Counted from the first letter of the stretch, positions 1-8,221 are shown. The stretch: 14,698 bases of DNA from Liolophura sinensis (GCF_032854445.1 NC_088300.1:45238984-45253681); one strand, 5' to 3'. The notes: generated from the letters alone by a model not told the origin. Made by a program: numbers and translations.

Positions 1-900
1 TATTCCATGATCGCTTCTTAGTATTGTCGAACAATGCTCAATGGTCGTTTGTTAATCTTCTCCAGCAATATTCAACAATCGCTTGTTAGTGTTGTCCAAA
101 AATGTTCAATAGTCCTTTGTTAATCTTGTCCAGCAATGTTCAATAGTCGTTTGTTACTTTTGTTCAGCAATATTCCATAATCGCTTGTTAATGTTGTCCA
201 ACAATGCTCAATAGTCGTTTGTTAATCATGTCCAGCAATGTTCAATAATCGTTTGTTACTCTTGTCCAGCAATATTCCGTAATTGTTTGTTTGTGTTGTC
301 CAGCAATGTCCAATAGTCGTGTGTTAATCTTGTACAGCAGTGTTCAATAATCATTTGTTACTTTTGTCCAACAACATTTAATAATAGCATGTTGGTGATG
401 TCCAGCAATTTTCAACGGTCGTTTGTTAATCTTGTCCAGCAATGTTCAATAATAGTTTGTTACTCTTGTCCAGTAATATTCCACAATCGCTTGTTAGTGT
501 TGTCCAGCAATGTCCAATAGTCGTGTGTTAATCTTGTACAGCAGTGTTCAATAATCATTTGTTACTTTTGTCCAACAACATTTAATAATAGCTTGTTGGT
601 GATGTCCAGCAATGTTCAATGGTCGTTTGTTAATCTTGTCCAGCAGTGTTCAATAATAGTTTGTTACTCTTGTCCAGTAATATTCCACAATCGCTTGTTA
701 GTGTTGTCCAGCAATGTACAATAGTCGTTTGTTAATCTGTCCAGCAATGTCCAATAGTCGTTTGTTAATCTTGTCCAGCAGTGTTCAATAATCATTTGTT
801 ACTTTTGTCCAACAACATTCCATAATCGCTTGTTACTGATGTCCAACAATGTTCAATAGCCGTTTGTTACTCTTGTTCAGCAATGTTCAATAGTCGTTTG
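1..900. repeat. 34-bp minisatellite, left arm (26-27 units, open at left edge)
   Basis: Tandem units of about 34 bp share the core TTGTCCAGCAAT followed by GTTCAATARTCGTTTG. Three unit classes cycle. They differ in the junction before TTGTCC (TTAGT, TTAAT, TTACT) and in the middle (GTTCAATAGTC, GTTCAATAATC, ATTCCATAATC), giving a 102-bp higher-order repeat. A larger 204-bp (6-unit) block is visible: the rare variants GTCCAATAGTCGTGTG and TACAGCAGTG occur near 309-340 and again exactly 204 bp later. A third, partial occurrence follows 237 bp further on, one base short of seven units because of a 1-bp deletion near 737. Frame is not conserved and stop codons recur, so it is not coding. The array continues beyond the window start. 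Confidence 0.97.
887..900. repeat. Left target-site duplication of SINE A
   Basis: TCAATAGTCGTTTG directly precedes the SINE. It is repeated with one mismatch (C to G) immediately after the SINE tail at 1224-1237. Because the host is a tandem repeat, some similarity is expected anyway. However, a clean insertion without duplication would resume with the next bases of the unit (TTACT...), not repeat these 14 bases. Confidence 0.8.
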
Positions 901-1223
901 ACCGACCCGGATAGCACAGTTGGTAGAGCGTTCGCTTCGGGAGCGGTAGATCCAGGATCAATACTGAGACGAGTCACACCTAAGACTTTAAAATAGGAAG
1001 TTGTAACTTCCACGCTTGGCGATGAAGGGGATAGCGCAAAGATTGGTTGACCTGTATCAGTATAATGGCTCGGGCAGGTCGACTTACTTGCCTTTGGTAA
1101 GTGAAGCAGCACTAGATAAAAGAGCGGTGAAAATCCCTCCTGCAACAAAGAGGCACATTACATACACCCTAAGGATTCCTTCGTCATCATATGACGTTAA
1201 ACCCCTAGCGCTCACTCACTCAC
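901..1223 (+). mobile_element. Full-length tRNA-derived SINE (family A)
   Basis: A 323-bp non-autonomous retroposon sits in the minisatellite, bounded by a 14-bp target-site duplication. The tRNA-related head (about 903-970) has an A box TAGCACAGTTGG at 912-923 and a B box GATCAATAC at 956-964. They lie 44 nt apart, as in an internal RNA polymerase III promoter, and both fit the consensus. Laid on standard tRNA numbering, a 7-nt loop at 936-942 puts CGG at the anticodon. This suggests a tRNA-Pro-like ancestor, although the D and T stems are degenerate. The body (about 970-1180) is unrelated to tRNA. The tail carries GTTAAACCCCTAGCGCTCAC and a short (ACTC)n run, and a tail this simple is typical of LINE-mobilised SINEs. 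The tail lacks a stretch that the fragment at 12192-12246 retains. The short frames over this region are not genes. Confidence 0.9.
912..964 (+). promoter_or_regulatory. Internal RNA polymerase III promoter (A and B boxes) of SINE A
   Basis: TAGCACAGTTGG matches the A-box consensus TRGYNNARNNGG, and GATCAATAC matches the B-box consensus GWTCRANNC, with tRNA-like spacing. The anticodon-arm remnant lies between them. Both boxes are intact by consensus, so transcription is possible in principle, but it is not shown by sequence alone. Confidence 0.75.
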
Positions 1224-1787
1224 TCAATAGTGGTTTGTTACTTTTGTCCAACAATATTCCATAATCGATTGTTAGTGTTGTCCAGCAATGTTCAATAGTC
1301 GTCTGTTAATCTTGTCCAGCAATGTTCAATAGTCGTTTGTTACTCTTGTCCAGCAATATTCCACAATTGCTTGTTAGTGTTGTCCAGCAATTTTCAATAG
1401 TCGTTTGTTAATCTGTCCAGCAATGTTCAATAGTCGTTTGTTAGTGTTGTCCAGCAATATTCCATAATGGCTTGTTAGTGTTGTCCAGCAATGTTCAATA
1501 ATCGTTTGTTACTTTTGTCCAGCAATATTCCATAACCGCTTGTTAGTGTTGTCCAGCAATGTTCAATAGTCGTTTGTTAATCTTGTCCAGCAATGTTCAA
1601 TAATCGTTTGTTACTTTTGTCCAGCAATATTCCATAACCGCTTGTTAGTGTTGTCCAGCAATATTCAATAGTCGTTTGTTAATCTTGTCCAGCAATGTTC
1701 AACAGTTTTTTCAGCAATATTCAATATTTTGTTGGTACTATCCAACAATATTTTATAACTGTTTTGTTAGTCTTGTCCAGCAATACT
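1224..1787. repeat. 34-bp minisatellite, right arm (16-17 units)
   Basis: This continues the array interrupted by the SINE and begins with the second copy of the target-site duplication (1224-1237). The same three unit classes recur. An exact 102-bp spacing is seen between the two ACTTTTGTCCAGCAATATTC blocks at 1511 and 1613, which share the variant CATAACCGC. From about 1700 the units become divergent and AT-richer, with indels. The last recognisable core, CTTGTCCAGCAAT, ends near 1787. This is the usual decay at a minisatellite edge and marks the true right border of the array. Confidence 0.95.
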
Positions 1788-2584
1788 AGCATTCATTAGC
1801 TTTGACAGACATTTTCATATATACACGAATCAAAGACATACATGCCATGCAGCATTCCCCTATATACATAAGCTTTATGCTTTGATACGTGTTGCTGCCT
1901 GAATGGTTATCAGACAGCATCATTATACCGGTATAAAGTCGTTAGAGTTTTAAAAACTACCAGTAAACTGGCGGCCTCTGCTAAGTCTACGTTAAGTACC
2001 CGCGGACAATCGCTTAGATGACTTTCGATCAAAGGCTAGTTTATAATACGTGTAATAAGACAGGGTTTTTTAAGTGCCATTGTCTGCCAATAATGTCCTC
2101 AAATGACTCAATATATAACGAAGTTTGCATTCGATATTTTCTTATCTAAAAACGATCTTGATGTAATCACACTACCAGCTGACTCTATGTTCAATAATGT
2201 ATACTTCACATTCACTTTAAATTTACATTTCATGTTTGAGCCATAAATATGCCAGCTTCAAGATATTGCTTTCATTTGCATGAATTGAGTGAAAGAGTGA
2301 GGCGATATAAAACACTGATCGGTTCTAGGCTGTAGTGGCAATAAAAAAAGCGACACGGATCGCTATTATTAAACTATCAAGTATCATCAACAAATCTTCG
2401 TGCGGACTTTGTTAAACAATGGCCGAATCTCGTCTGCTGTTTTTCTTCCATAAATTTCTCATCTAGAATTTATGCATGCATAAACGAGCTGCAAACACTG
2501 GTGTGGCTAGCCGCTGACGAGGTGGTTTAAATTCAAGAGATCTCCTACTCCAATCGCAGTTTATGGAGATTTTTTTCTGTATTA
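1788..2584. other. Single-copy AT-rich sequence, no gene seen
   Basis: No reading frame of note, tRNA-like fold or known repeat is apparent on either strand. A TATA-like GATATAAAACA lies near 2304 but has no gene downstream to support promoter use. The direct repeats and palindromes present are within chance. Confidence 0.5.
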
Positions 2585-3065
2585 TTTCTCTTCCCCCTCA
2601 GAGCAACCATGGTCGCACCGGGGAAAATTACTTTCCTCCAAATCTCATCTCCCACCAGCTGTTGTAACTGATTGACGCTCTCTCGCAATCTTAATTAAAT
2701 GTTTATTTCACTGTGATCGAAATGGCAATATGCAGGGTGATTGGGAGAAGAAATGGACAATCAGTAGGGATGAAAAGGATTCCCGAGCAGTCATCGAGGC
2801 AGCAGATGCGGGGTAAATGAATTGATGATGGGGGAAGGGAAGAGAGAAGATCGTCGGGGAGTAGCGGAGGCGTCAGCTTGGAATGACGCTTCCCCGGACG
2901 TAGATCAATACCAGCCCGGCTCCTCGTTCGACACACACCGGCCCCAGCCACCCGAGCAGCACTTGAAATAAGCAAACAGCTCGATAATCGCTGCCGATAG
3001 GGAGGGACAAATTGACCTTTTATTTCAGATTATTGCTTTTAATGAATTGCCAATAATATTTGGTG
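2585..3065. other. GC-richer single-copy block, candidate conserved non-coding element
   Basis: This stretch departs from the surrounding AT-rich background. It has purine-rich and CpG-containing sequence at 2820-2960 and is framed by homeodomain-type cores: TTAATTAAAT at 2691-2700, and TTTTAATGAATTGCC followed by AATAAT at about 3037-3057. A CAGCTG E-box lies near 2657. A 28-codon ATG frame (about 2732-2818, plus) and a 90-codon frame without ATG (2703-2975, minus) run through it. Neither resembles a protein I know or has convincing splice sites. Enhancer or untranslated-exon status is inference from composition and motifs only. Confidence 0.2.
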
Positions 3066-3334
3066 GATGCCTATCGCCACGTGCCGCCTCTGTTTTTATG
3101 TGCTGAATGCTGATCTAGATGGCGCTACTTTACAAACGAGCTCATCGCTCTGCGTGCGGTTGAGACGCATTAAGACCTGTCGCCAGCATCACCATAAAGA
3201 TTACCATACACGTTTAGCCTCTTTTCCGAAGTCATGCTTTAAACATATTGGTATATCACCTGTTTTTATACACAAGTGACTCTTGTCTTTACGAGTACGT
3301 GACGTATGTCAAGAATGTGTCTGGCTCAAACTGG

Positions 3335-3492
3335 ATTCATAGATTTATCCATTCATAGATTTTCATAAGCCTGACTTAAGGCCGCGAGGCAAAACCAACC
3401 AGAGCTGGATTCGAGCCTGCGATCTCATTGATCAGAAGCTGACTGGCTGCAGCAAGAATAACACATTAAACAAATGAGCCAGCGAAGACCCC
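3335..3492 (-). mobile_element. Degenerate tRNA-derived SINE, family B related
   Basis: Read on the minus strand, the head carries TGGCTCATTTG at 3481-3471 (A-box-like, one mismatch) and GCTCGAATC at 3416-3408 (B-box-like, one mismatch), with tRNA-like separation. The adjoining stretch around GAGCTGGATTCGAGCC parallels GAGCTTGATTTGAACTC in the copy at 12271-12492, so the two are probably the same family. On the low-coordinate side two copies of ATTCATAGATTT (3335 and 3351) replace the usual AAAT tail. The copy is old and internally rearranged, and most of the central body is missing. Confidence 0.6.
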
Positions 3493-3670
3493 GAAAAATA
3501 ATTAATGTCATTGTCCGGATAAGGCCGAGGTGACACCATCTGGAAACTGTCAGTTAATACATTAAGACGGGTAAACAAACATTTATTATCTTATTTTTTC
3601 ATATATAAAAGTTTATCAGATGGAAAACATTTAAATCGCCTTTCTATAGAAAGATGATCTAAGGACATAG

Positions 3671-3775
3671 ATTTATTTATTTGATTGGTGTAAACGCCTT
3701 ATTCAAGAAGGTTTCCCTTTAAAGACGGAGGTGAGATTTAATGTAGGAGGAAATCTGTGTGCCCAGAATGAGCCA
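3671..3775 (-). mobile_element. Diverged 3' fragment of SINE family B
   Basis: ATTTATTTATTTGATTGGTG at 3671-3690 is the reverse complement of the family B tail. It is followed by CGCCTTATTCAAGAA, corresponding to the tail's GTACTCAAGAA region, and by TAGGAGGAAATC then TGTGCCCAG, corresponding to the central GGAGGAAACC and AGAGCCC of the best copy. No tRNA head is seen. Many substitutions indicate an old copy. Confidence 0.65.
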
Positions 3776-3949
3776 TTGAACTTGGCGAACAAGTTAAAAA
3801 CTTCCTAATACATTTATAAATATTATATATTTACACACAAAGAGTCAACTCAGTGTGTAAGCCTTTAAATTTAAATGTCCTACTGGCAAAAGGGATTTGA
3901 AACGAACTTCATACAAGGCCAACCAAACGAGGCTACGAGCACTGGACTA

Positions 3950-4100
3950 CAGTTACTTGCATGTCAACAAGGCCGCGAAAACAGTGGTGGTATGCGGGGA
4001 AGTGTCGAAACTGGGACTGATATTCCCGAGGCTGGGGTTGAACTGACACCTTGTGTATCCGACGGCAAAGACAACTATCTAAGCGACGATGGATGACCAG
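3950..4100 (-). mobile_element. Probable degenerate tRNA-derived SINE head
   Basis: On the minus strand a perfect B-box consensus GTTCAACCC lies at 4043-4035. An A-box-like TCGCTTAGATAG lies at 4086-4075, two mismatches from consensus, at tRNA-like spacing. The sequence between them could have been an anticodon arm. The body towards lower coordinates is not clearly family A or B, so the family is unassigned and the lower border is approximate. The 73-codon plus-strand frame over 3875-4096 is an incidental translation of this element. A chance pairing of the two boxes remains possible. Confidence 0.45.
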
Positions 4101-4673
4101 TGCTCTTAATACACGGTGCCTGTTCTTATCAGCTTTTGGAATTTGTTACGCTTCTGTACCATTGCATGTGTTTCTGTTTGAAGTTTTAAAAACCACGAAA
4201 AAGATACTTCTACCCAAAAAGGTATTTTAAATTAAATATTCTATGCCTGACACCACAGCAGTTAAAGATATTTTACGAAAGATTATTGGCACATTTACAG
4301 AAATGCATATCTTAAAAAGATGCATTGGGTGTTAATGATTTGTAGAGATAAGTGCATAAAATATTTATAGAATATAAGCCAATCTTAATACAGATTACTT
4401 TGTTACATTAATACAAGCGTGCTATGTCTGATTAAAGCATACGTGGAAGTGCAATATGGTGCAAGCGTTAATACGTTTATTACTGTATTTCTTTGTTTGG
4501 AACAAGATGGTTTTGCTTAAGTTTTCACCAATAGAACTATTGTGTCCACGTCGGCTGATTACCCTGGCCGTTTTACAGTTATGTAATGCAATGAGTGCGG
4601 TAGCGAAATGTTTTGTGTAAAACGTACTGTGTTTATGACTAAGATACACCGTGAATGAAACCTTTTTATAGAT

Positions 4674-4764
4674 CAGTTTCCTCACATCATAGGGCTGGAC
4701 CACGTCATACAAGTGAAACATTCTTGGGTATAGCGTAAAACGCCAGTCAGTCAAATAAATAATT
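4674..4764 (+). mobile_element. 5'-truncated fragment of SINE family B
   Basis: CAGTTTCCTCACATCATAGG then GCTGGACCACGTCATACAAG tracks the family's central and 3' region, as seen in CTGGCCGCAGTCGTATAAG at about 13143. It is followed by GTGAAACATTCTTGGGTATA and then GCGTAAAACGCCAGTC and an AAATAAAT tail. No tRNA head is present, the normal result of incomplete reverse transcription or later decay. The 152-codon minus-strand frame over 4422-4880 runs through this fragment and the neighbouring T-tract, and is rejected as a gene. Confidence 0.8.
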
Positions 4765-4789
4765 AAAATTAGTTCATAAATATTTTTCC

Positions 4790-4815
4790 GTTTTTTTTTT
4801 TTGTTTTTTTTTTTG
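4790..4815. repeat. Poly-T tract
   Basis: Two runs of eleven or more T are split by a single G. It lies about 25 bp beyond the family B tail at 4764, so it may be the remains of a homopolymer expansion near an insertion. It is liable to length error in sequencing. Confidence 0.9.
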
Positions 4816-5215
4816 GATATAATATAATCCACTTGATTAATATGCAGCCAAAATAGAAATGGACATTGCAATCTAATCATACAAATTTATATATGATACT
4901 GTAAGAAATAGTATAATGCACCTTAAAATATTATAGCGATATTTCTGGATCATTGTTGATCAAAAACATATTTCTTGCCAGGCCATGACAGAATCATTAA
5001 AACTATTTCACTTGAATCCTCAGTTAAAACTGAAAATTTCGAAGTTTATATGTGTGTGTTATCATCGGTTTTACCTGTTAAGATTGTATTGTCTAAAATA
5101 TAAAAATATAAATATTGCTGTAAGCAATGGAACAACCATCTCATCTGTGATTTTGTTTTGTCGTGGGCGGGCCATGTTTAGGCTGTATACCGCATGGATG
5201 TGACAGAGCCTGGGT
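4816..5215. other. AT-rich single-copy sequence, no gene seen
   Basis: Nothing is recognised on either strand. A 72-codon plus-strand frame (4985-5203) has an ATG but low-complexity hydrophobic content, no recognisable motif and a length within chance. Confidence 0.5.
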
Positions 5216-5628
5216 AGGGGCCAGTGGTCAGGGTGAATACGTCAGACAGGTGCTATAAGGGTTGAAACAGACTGAGTTGGGTTAGGAGACTCAGCACACC
5301 GCATTGCCCGGGACCCACAGTCTCTCTCTCCCCTATTGTCCAATACCTCGCTCCCTCGCTGGTTTTCTAACAGCTGAGCAGGTGGGATTAACCTGATCTA
5401 ACACAATCATACTGTCGGCGAACGGGTCTAGTCGGCTTACGCCAGGTCTGGTGGACGTACAGACTACACATTCAAATCTTGACCAATGCTTTTGTAAGGG
5501 GTCATCACCGCACGGCAAATCTTGACCAACCCTTTGTAAGGGTCAGCATAAATCACTAACCTTTCATGTCCGACCGGAGTGAGACTTCTCAGCCCTCATC
5601 CATATGTAGCCCCACACCACTGACCCCT
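5216..5628. repeat. 413-bp segment bounded by a 13-bp inverted repeat
   Basis: AGGGGCCAGTGGT at 5216-5228 and ACCACTGACCCCT at 5616-5628 are reverse complements at 12 of 13 positions. The enclosed sequence is more GC-rich than its flanks, contains a pyrimidine run (about 5320-5335) and carries an internal tandem duplication. This could be a non-autonomous DNA transposon with short terminal inverted repeats. No convincing target-site duplication is seen (TA on the left, TT on the right), so the call is tentative. A 61-codon minus-strand frame inside is not recognised. Confidence 0.35.
5473..5555. repeat. 43-bp imperfect tandem duplication
   Basis: CAAATCTTGACCAATGCTTT at 5473 and CAAATCTTGACCAACCCTTT at 5516 begin two consecutive copies. 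Both continue with TGTAAGGG and GTCA before diverging. The copies abut with no spacer. The duplication lies within the inverted-repeat-bounded segment and may be part of that element's structure. Confidence 0.8.
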
Positions 5629-5689
5629 TGCTCTATTATCTCACGTTTCACACTTAAGGACGTTATGATAATTCCCCACGGCGTCCTGA

Positions 5690-5960
5690 AGATGGTCTAA
5701 TCCCCCAACGATTAAGCTGTCAAGATGTTTATGCAAATAATCTCTATGTTACTTAATTTGTGACAAAATGAAATACTGCATATCGATATTGAGCCTTTAT
5801 GCAGAGAGATAAATAGCTAATGATATCACTTTTCGATGGGTGATTTTCCAGATTAATTACAAACCATTCTCAGATCGAGACCACCGTATCAATATGACAG
5901 CTGTACTTCAACGTTTTGGGGGCAGATAATTCACCTTACGAAGAAACCCCACTGACAGTT
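5690..5960. promoter_or_regulatory. Candidate enhancer-like motif cluster
   Basis: This is single-copy sequence with a perfect octamer ATGCAAAT (5731-5738, POU class), a TATCGATA palindrome (5781-5788), a homeodomain core ATTAATTAC (5852-5860), a CAGCTG E-box (5898-5903) and GATA cores (AGATAA near 5808 and 5925). Each motif is common by chance in AT-rich DNA. Clustering in sequence free of repeats and open frames is the only support, so function is inference. Confidence 0.15.
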
Positions 5961-7131
5961 TCCGCGCAAACATTAAAGAACTTTGCGCCACCACTCCTTC
6001 CCTCTTTATTTCTTTTTTAAAAGGCGAAACTACAATACAATATGAGAGCATATTCACAGACTGGTTCCTTGCAATATAAACGCTTTAATAGCCTCTATTA
6101 TCAGTTCAGAGTCCATAAACTAGGTTTTCCCCGTTTGAGCCCACGGGGCTCTGTACTTAAGGATACTTGAGAAGTCTACACAACATGGAGAGTTTGCTGC
6201 AGTAAACGGCCCGTTTCTATATGAACACTCCAGATCAGGCCTCCATTCCCCGTTACCCTCCCATCTTCTGTGACACTGTACAGGCCTAGAAGACCATATA
6301 AATTAAACTGATGCCGTCAGTGATTTATACTCAGATCTGAATTATTTCCGGATCATTACGCTTGTTGTAGTCCAGTGTATATATCCTGCCTTACACAATG
6401 TCTTCGTCCCCGTTACACAAGGCACATCTCCATTGTGCTGGGAGAGGAGAGGACTAAATAGCCGTTCCTCTAGAGCACTCTAGAGTGGCGAATTCTACAG
6501 CGAAGAGAGCCCTCCACTTGTGTAGGCGGAAACATGTATCCGAGGGCAATTAGCATAGCAATGTGCTTGTTGGATGGGTGTTTTGTTGTGGCAGAGTTAA
6601 TCGACCCCTGGTTTCTATACTATAGACCTTAATTGGCCTGTAAGACGTGTAAATCATCCGTAGTAGACTGAGGACACATTAGAAGTTCATCACCGATCGC
6701 TGGTTGAGTGTATCTTCTGAAGTAGGCCTATTTATATGGACACTATAGGCTATTTCTGCATGCAGGAGTTTGCAGCTGCCTAGAAATGCCTTTTATATTC
6801 AGCTGATGAATTTATTCATAATGAATTGGACTGAATACAACGTTTATTTAATCCGGATTTCACGGAAACACCGCCTCATTAGGGACCCTAAAGCAAGGTT
6901 CCATTGAAACCTTGTCTACCGCGGCAACACACACAAATCTGTGAAAACACTTATACAATGTATCCATGTACATGTATAGAATGACATGTCCTGTGTAATG
7001 ACATGTAAGTACCGAGATCTAGTAAGTATATATATTCGTCATTTTAGCTACTTTACAGACCGAGCTAATTATAAACACAAAAAATAGACCAAACCATCTG
7101 AACACTACGATGAAGTAACGCCAAGGACGAG
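5961..7131. other. Single-copy sequence with minor hairpins, no gene seen
   Basis: No supported gene. Small structures include CTCTAGAG twice with a 2-bp gap (6468-6485), a 7-bp hairpin CAAGGTT/AACCTTG around 6894-6914, and ATGACATGT repeated at about 6981 and 6998. None by itself implies function. Confidence 0.5.
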
Positions 7132-7219
7132 ACATCACAGTCCAAGAAAGGCATCACAATGCTAGAGAGACATCACAACCCTCGAAAGAAATTACAATCC
7201 TAGAAAGATATCATAATTC
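7132..7219. repeat. 19-bp degenerate microsatellite-like array (4.6 units)
   Basis: Four consecutive 19-bp units start at 7132, 7151, 7170 and 7189 with the pattern ACATCACAAYCCTAGAAAG. A partial fifth (ATATCATAATTC) starts at 7208. Substitutions are present in every unit but the spacing is exactly 19, so this is an aged tandem expansion. It is not coding: the period is not a multiple of three and the units carry no conserved frame. Confidence 0.85.
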
Positions 7220-8109
7220 GACATTTATTGATGGGGTTAATACGCGTGGGGATGAAGAAATGGAAGTATATGCATGTAATAAATTCGTTCTTACGTATTG
7301 GTTTTCGTTTCTTCGTAAAAGTATATATACAAAATGGGTGCAAATACGGCACGCCACAGAAAGGACTCTGCAGTACTATTTGTTGTCGCAAAAGGTGAAT
7401 TTTTTATCATATACATGTATATTTATATCTAATATATCAGTTGAATTTGTTTTCAACAACTCTCAGTTTGGTTAACAAATATAATATCGAGTTTGTCCAG
7501 ATGTATATAAGACTGTATACAACGAGTTTTTCTAACAACATTAATAACTAAACACCGGTACAATTTTACGAGTGCTAGGAAAGGAAAAAGAAAACGAAAA
7601 AATAATGTTGGTGACTGAATCGGTTGCCCCACTGTTCCAGGTGGTCTCTGTGTAGGACGGTCCAAGCTGGCGATCGCGGGTCAGCACCTGACAGGAAGTT
7701 CTTTGTCAACTTCAGTGTCATTATTAACGATATGAAATATGAAATTCATAAGCATTAACCTTTACATTTTGAATACGCCTACCTCAGTCGTCTTCAAAAC
7801 ACTTGGCGCCAAGGGACTAGTGGCTTTTCAAATGTGGACATTGCAGAATCGGCCTATAGTATCCATTAACACCTTCCAAAATGCCACGAGTTCCCTAAAT
7901 TCAGTGCAACCAAGCACTGTATATACGACTGATACAAAAGCTAAAATGAGCTGCAAATTATACTGGTCCAGAACACATTTACAGGACAGATAACTATCAA
8001 TGGGGAAAAAGAATGGATAAGAGACAGTAATTATGGGACATTATGAGACATAAACTTTCTTAAATGAAAGCTATCACAATCATGAATGGGGTAAAATTAG
8101 CATATTACA
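7220..8109. other. Single-copy sequence, no gene seen
   Basis: Short frames here (7200-7391 minus, 7260-7475 plus, 7453-7665 minus, 7739-7993 plus; 63-84 codons) overlap each other on opposite strands. None has a recognisable domain or a good splice context. Their lengths are ordinary for random AT-rich DNA. Confidence 0.5.
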
Positions 8110-8221
8110 TATTTATTTACTTGATTATTGTTTAAAGTCAGACTCAGGAACCTTTCACTTATTAAGATAGCGGTCAGTGTTATAGTTGGAGGAAACCGGA
8201 GTGTCCGGGCTGAGCATTATA
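8110..8221 (-). mobile_element. Diverged fragment of SINE family B
   Basis: On the minus strand the tail (complement of ATTTATTTACTTGATTATTG) is followed by GACTCAGGAACCTTTCACTT, matching the tail's TACTCAAGAATATTTCACTT region. Next comes a central GGAGGAAACCGG and GTCCGGGCT, matching GGAGGAAACC and AGAGCCC in the copy at 12271-12492. The fragment is cut at its head side by the inverted-repeat element at 8222. Confidence 0.7.

Noticed and set aside
903-976. Functional tRNA gene
   Set aside because: The A and B boxes fit, but the D, T and acceptor stems are mispaired and the sequence continues into a SINE body with a target-site duplication.
867-1264. Two overlapping short frames (82 and 93 codons)
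   Set aside because: Both are translations of the SINE at 901-1223 and its minisatellite flanks.
1-1787. CRISPR-like array
   Set aside because: Units abut with no unique spacers, variants are shared in order, and the context is an animal genome.
2300-2320. TATA-like box
   Set aside because: There is no gene, initiator or transcript evidence downstream, and such words are frequent in AT-rich DNA.
2703-2975. 90-codon minus-strand frame in the GC-richer block
   Set aside because: It starts at TTG rather than ATG, has no recognisable domain, and its openness is explained by locally higher GC.
3875-4096. 73-codon plus-strand frame
   Set aside because: It mostly overlaps a tRNA-derived SINE head on the other strand and has no recognisable domain.
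4422-4880. 152-codon minus-strand frame with ATG
   Set aside because: It runs through a SINE B fragment and a poly-T tract that gives a lysine run. It has no domain, and its length is plausible by chance.
6468-6485. CTCTAGAG-CA-CTCTAGAG double palindrome
   Set aside because: It is a short isolated structure with no partner or neighbouring feature and is within chance for a window this size.
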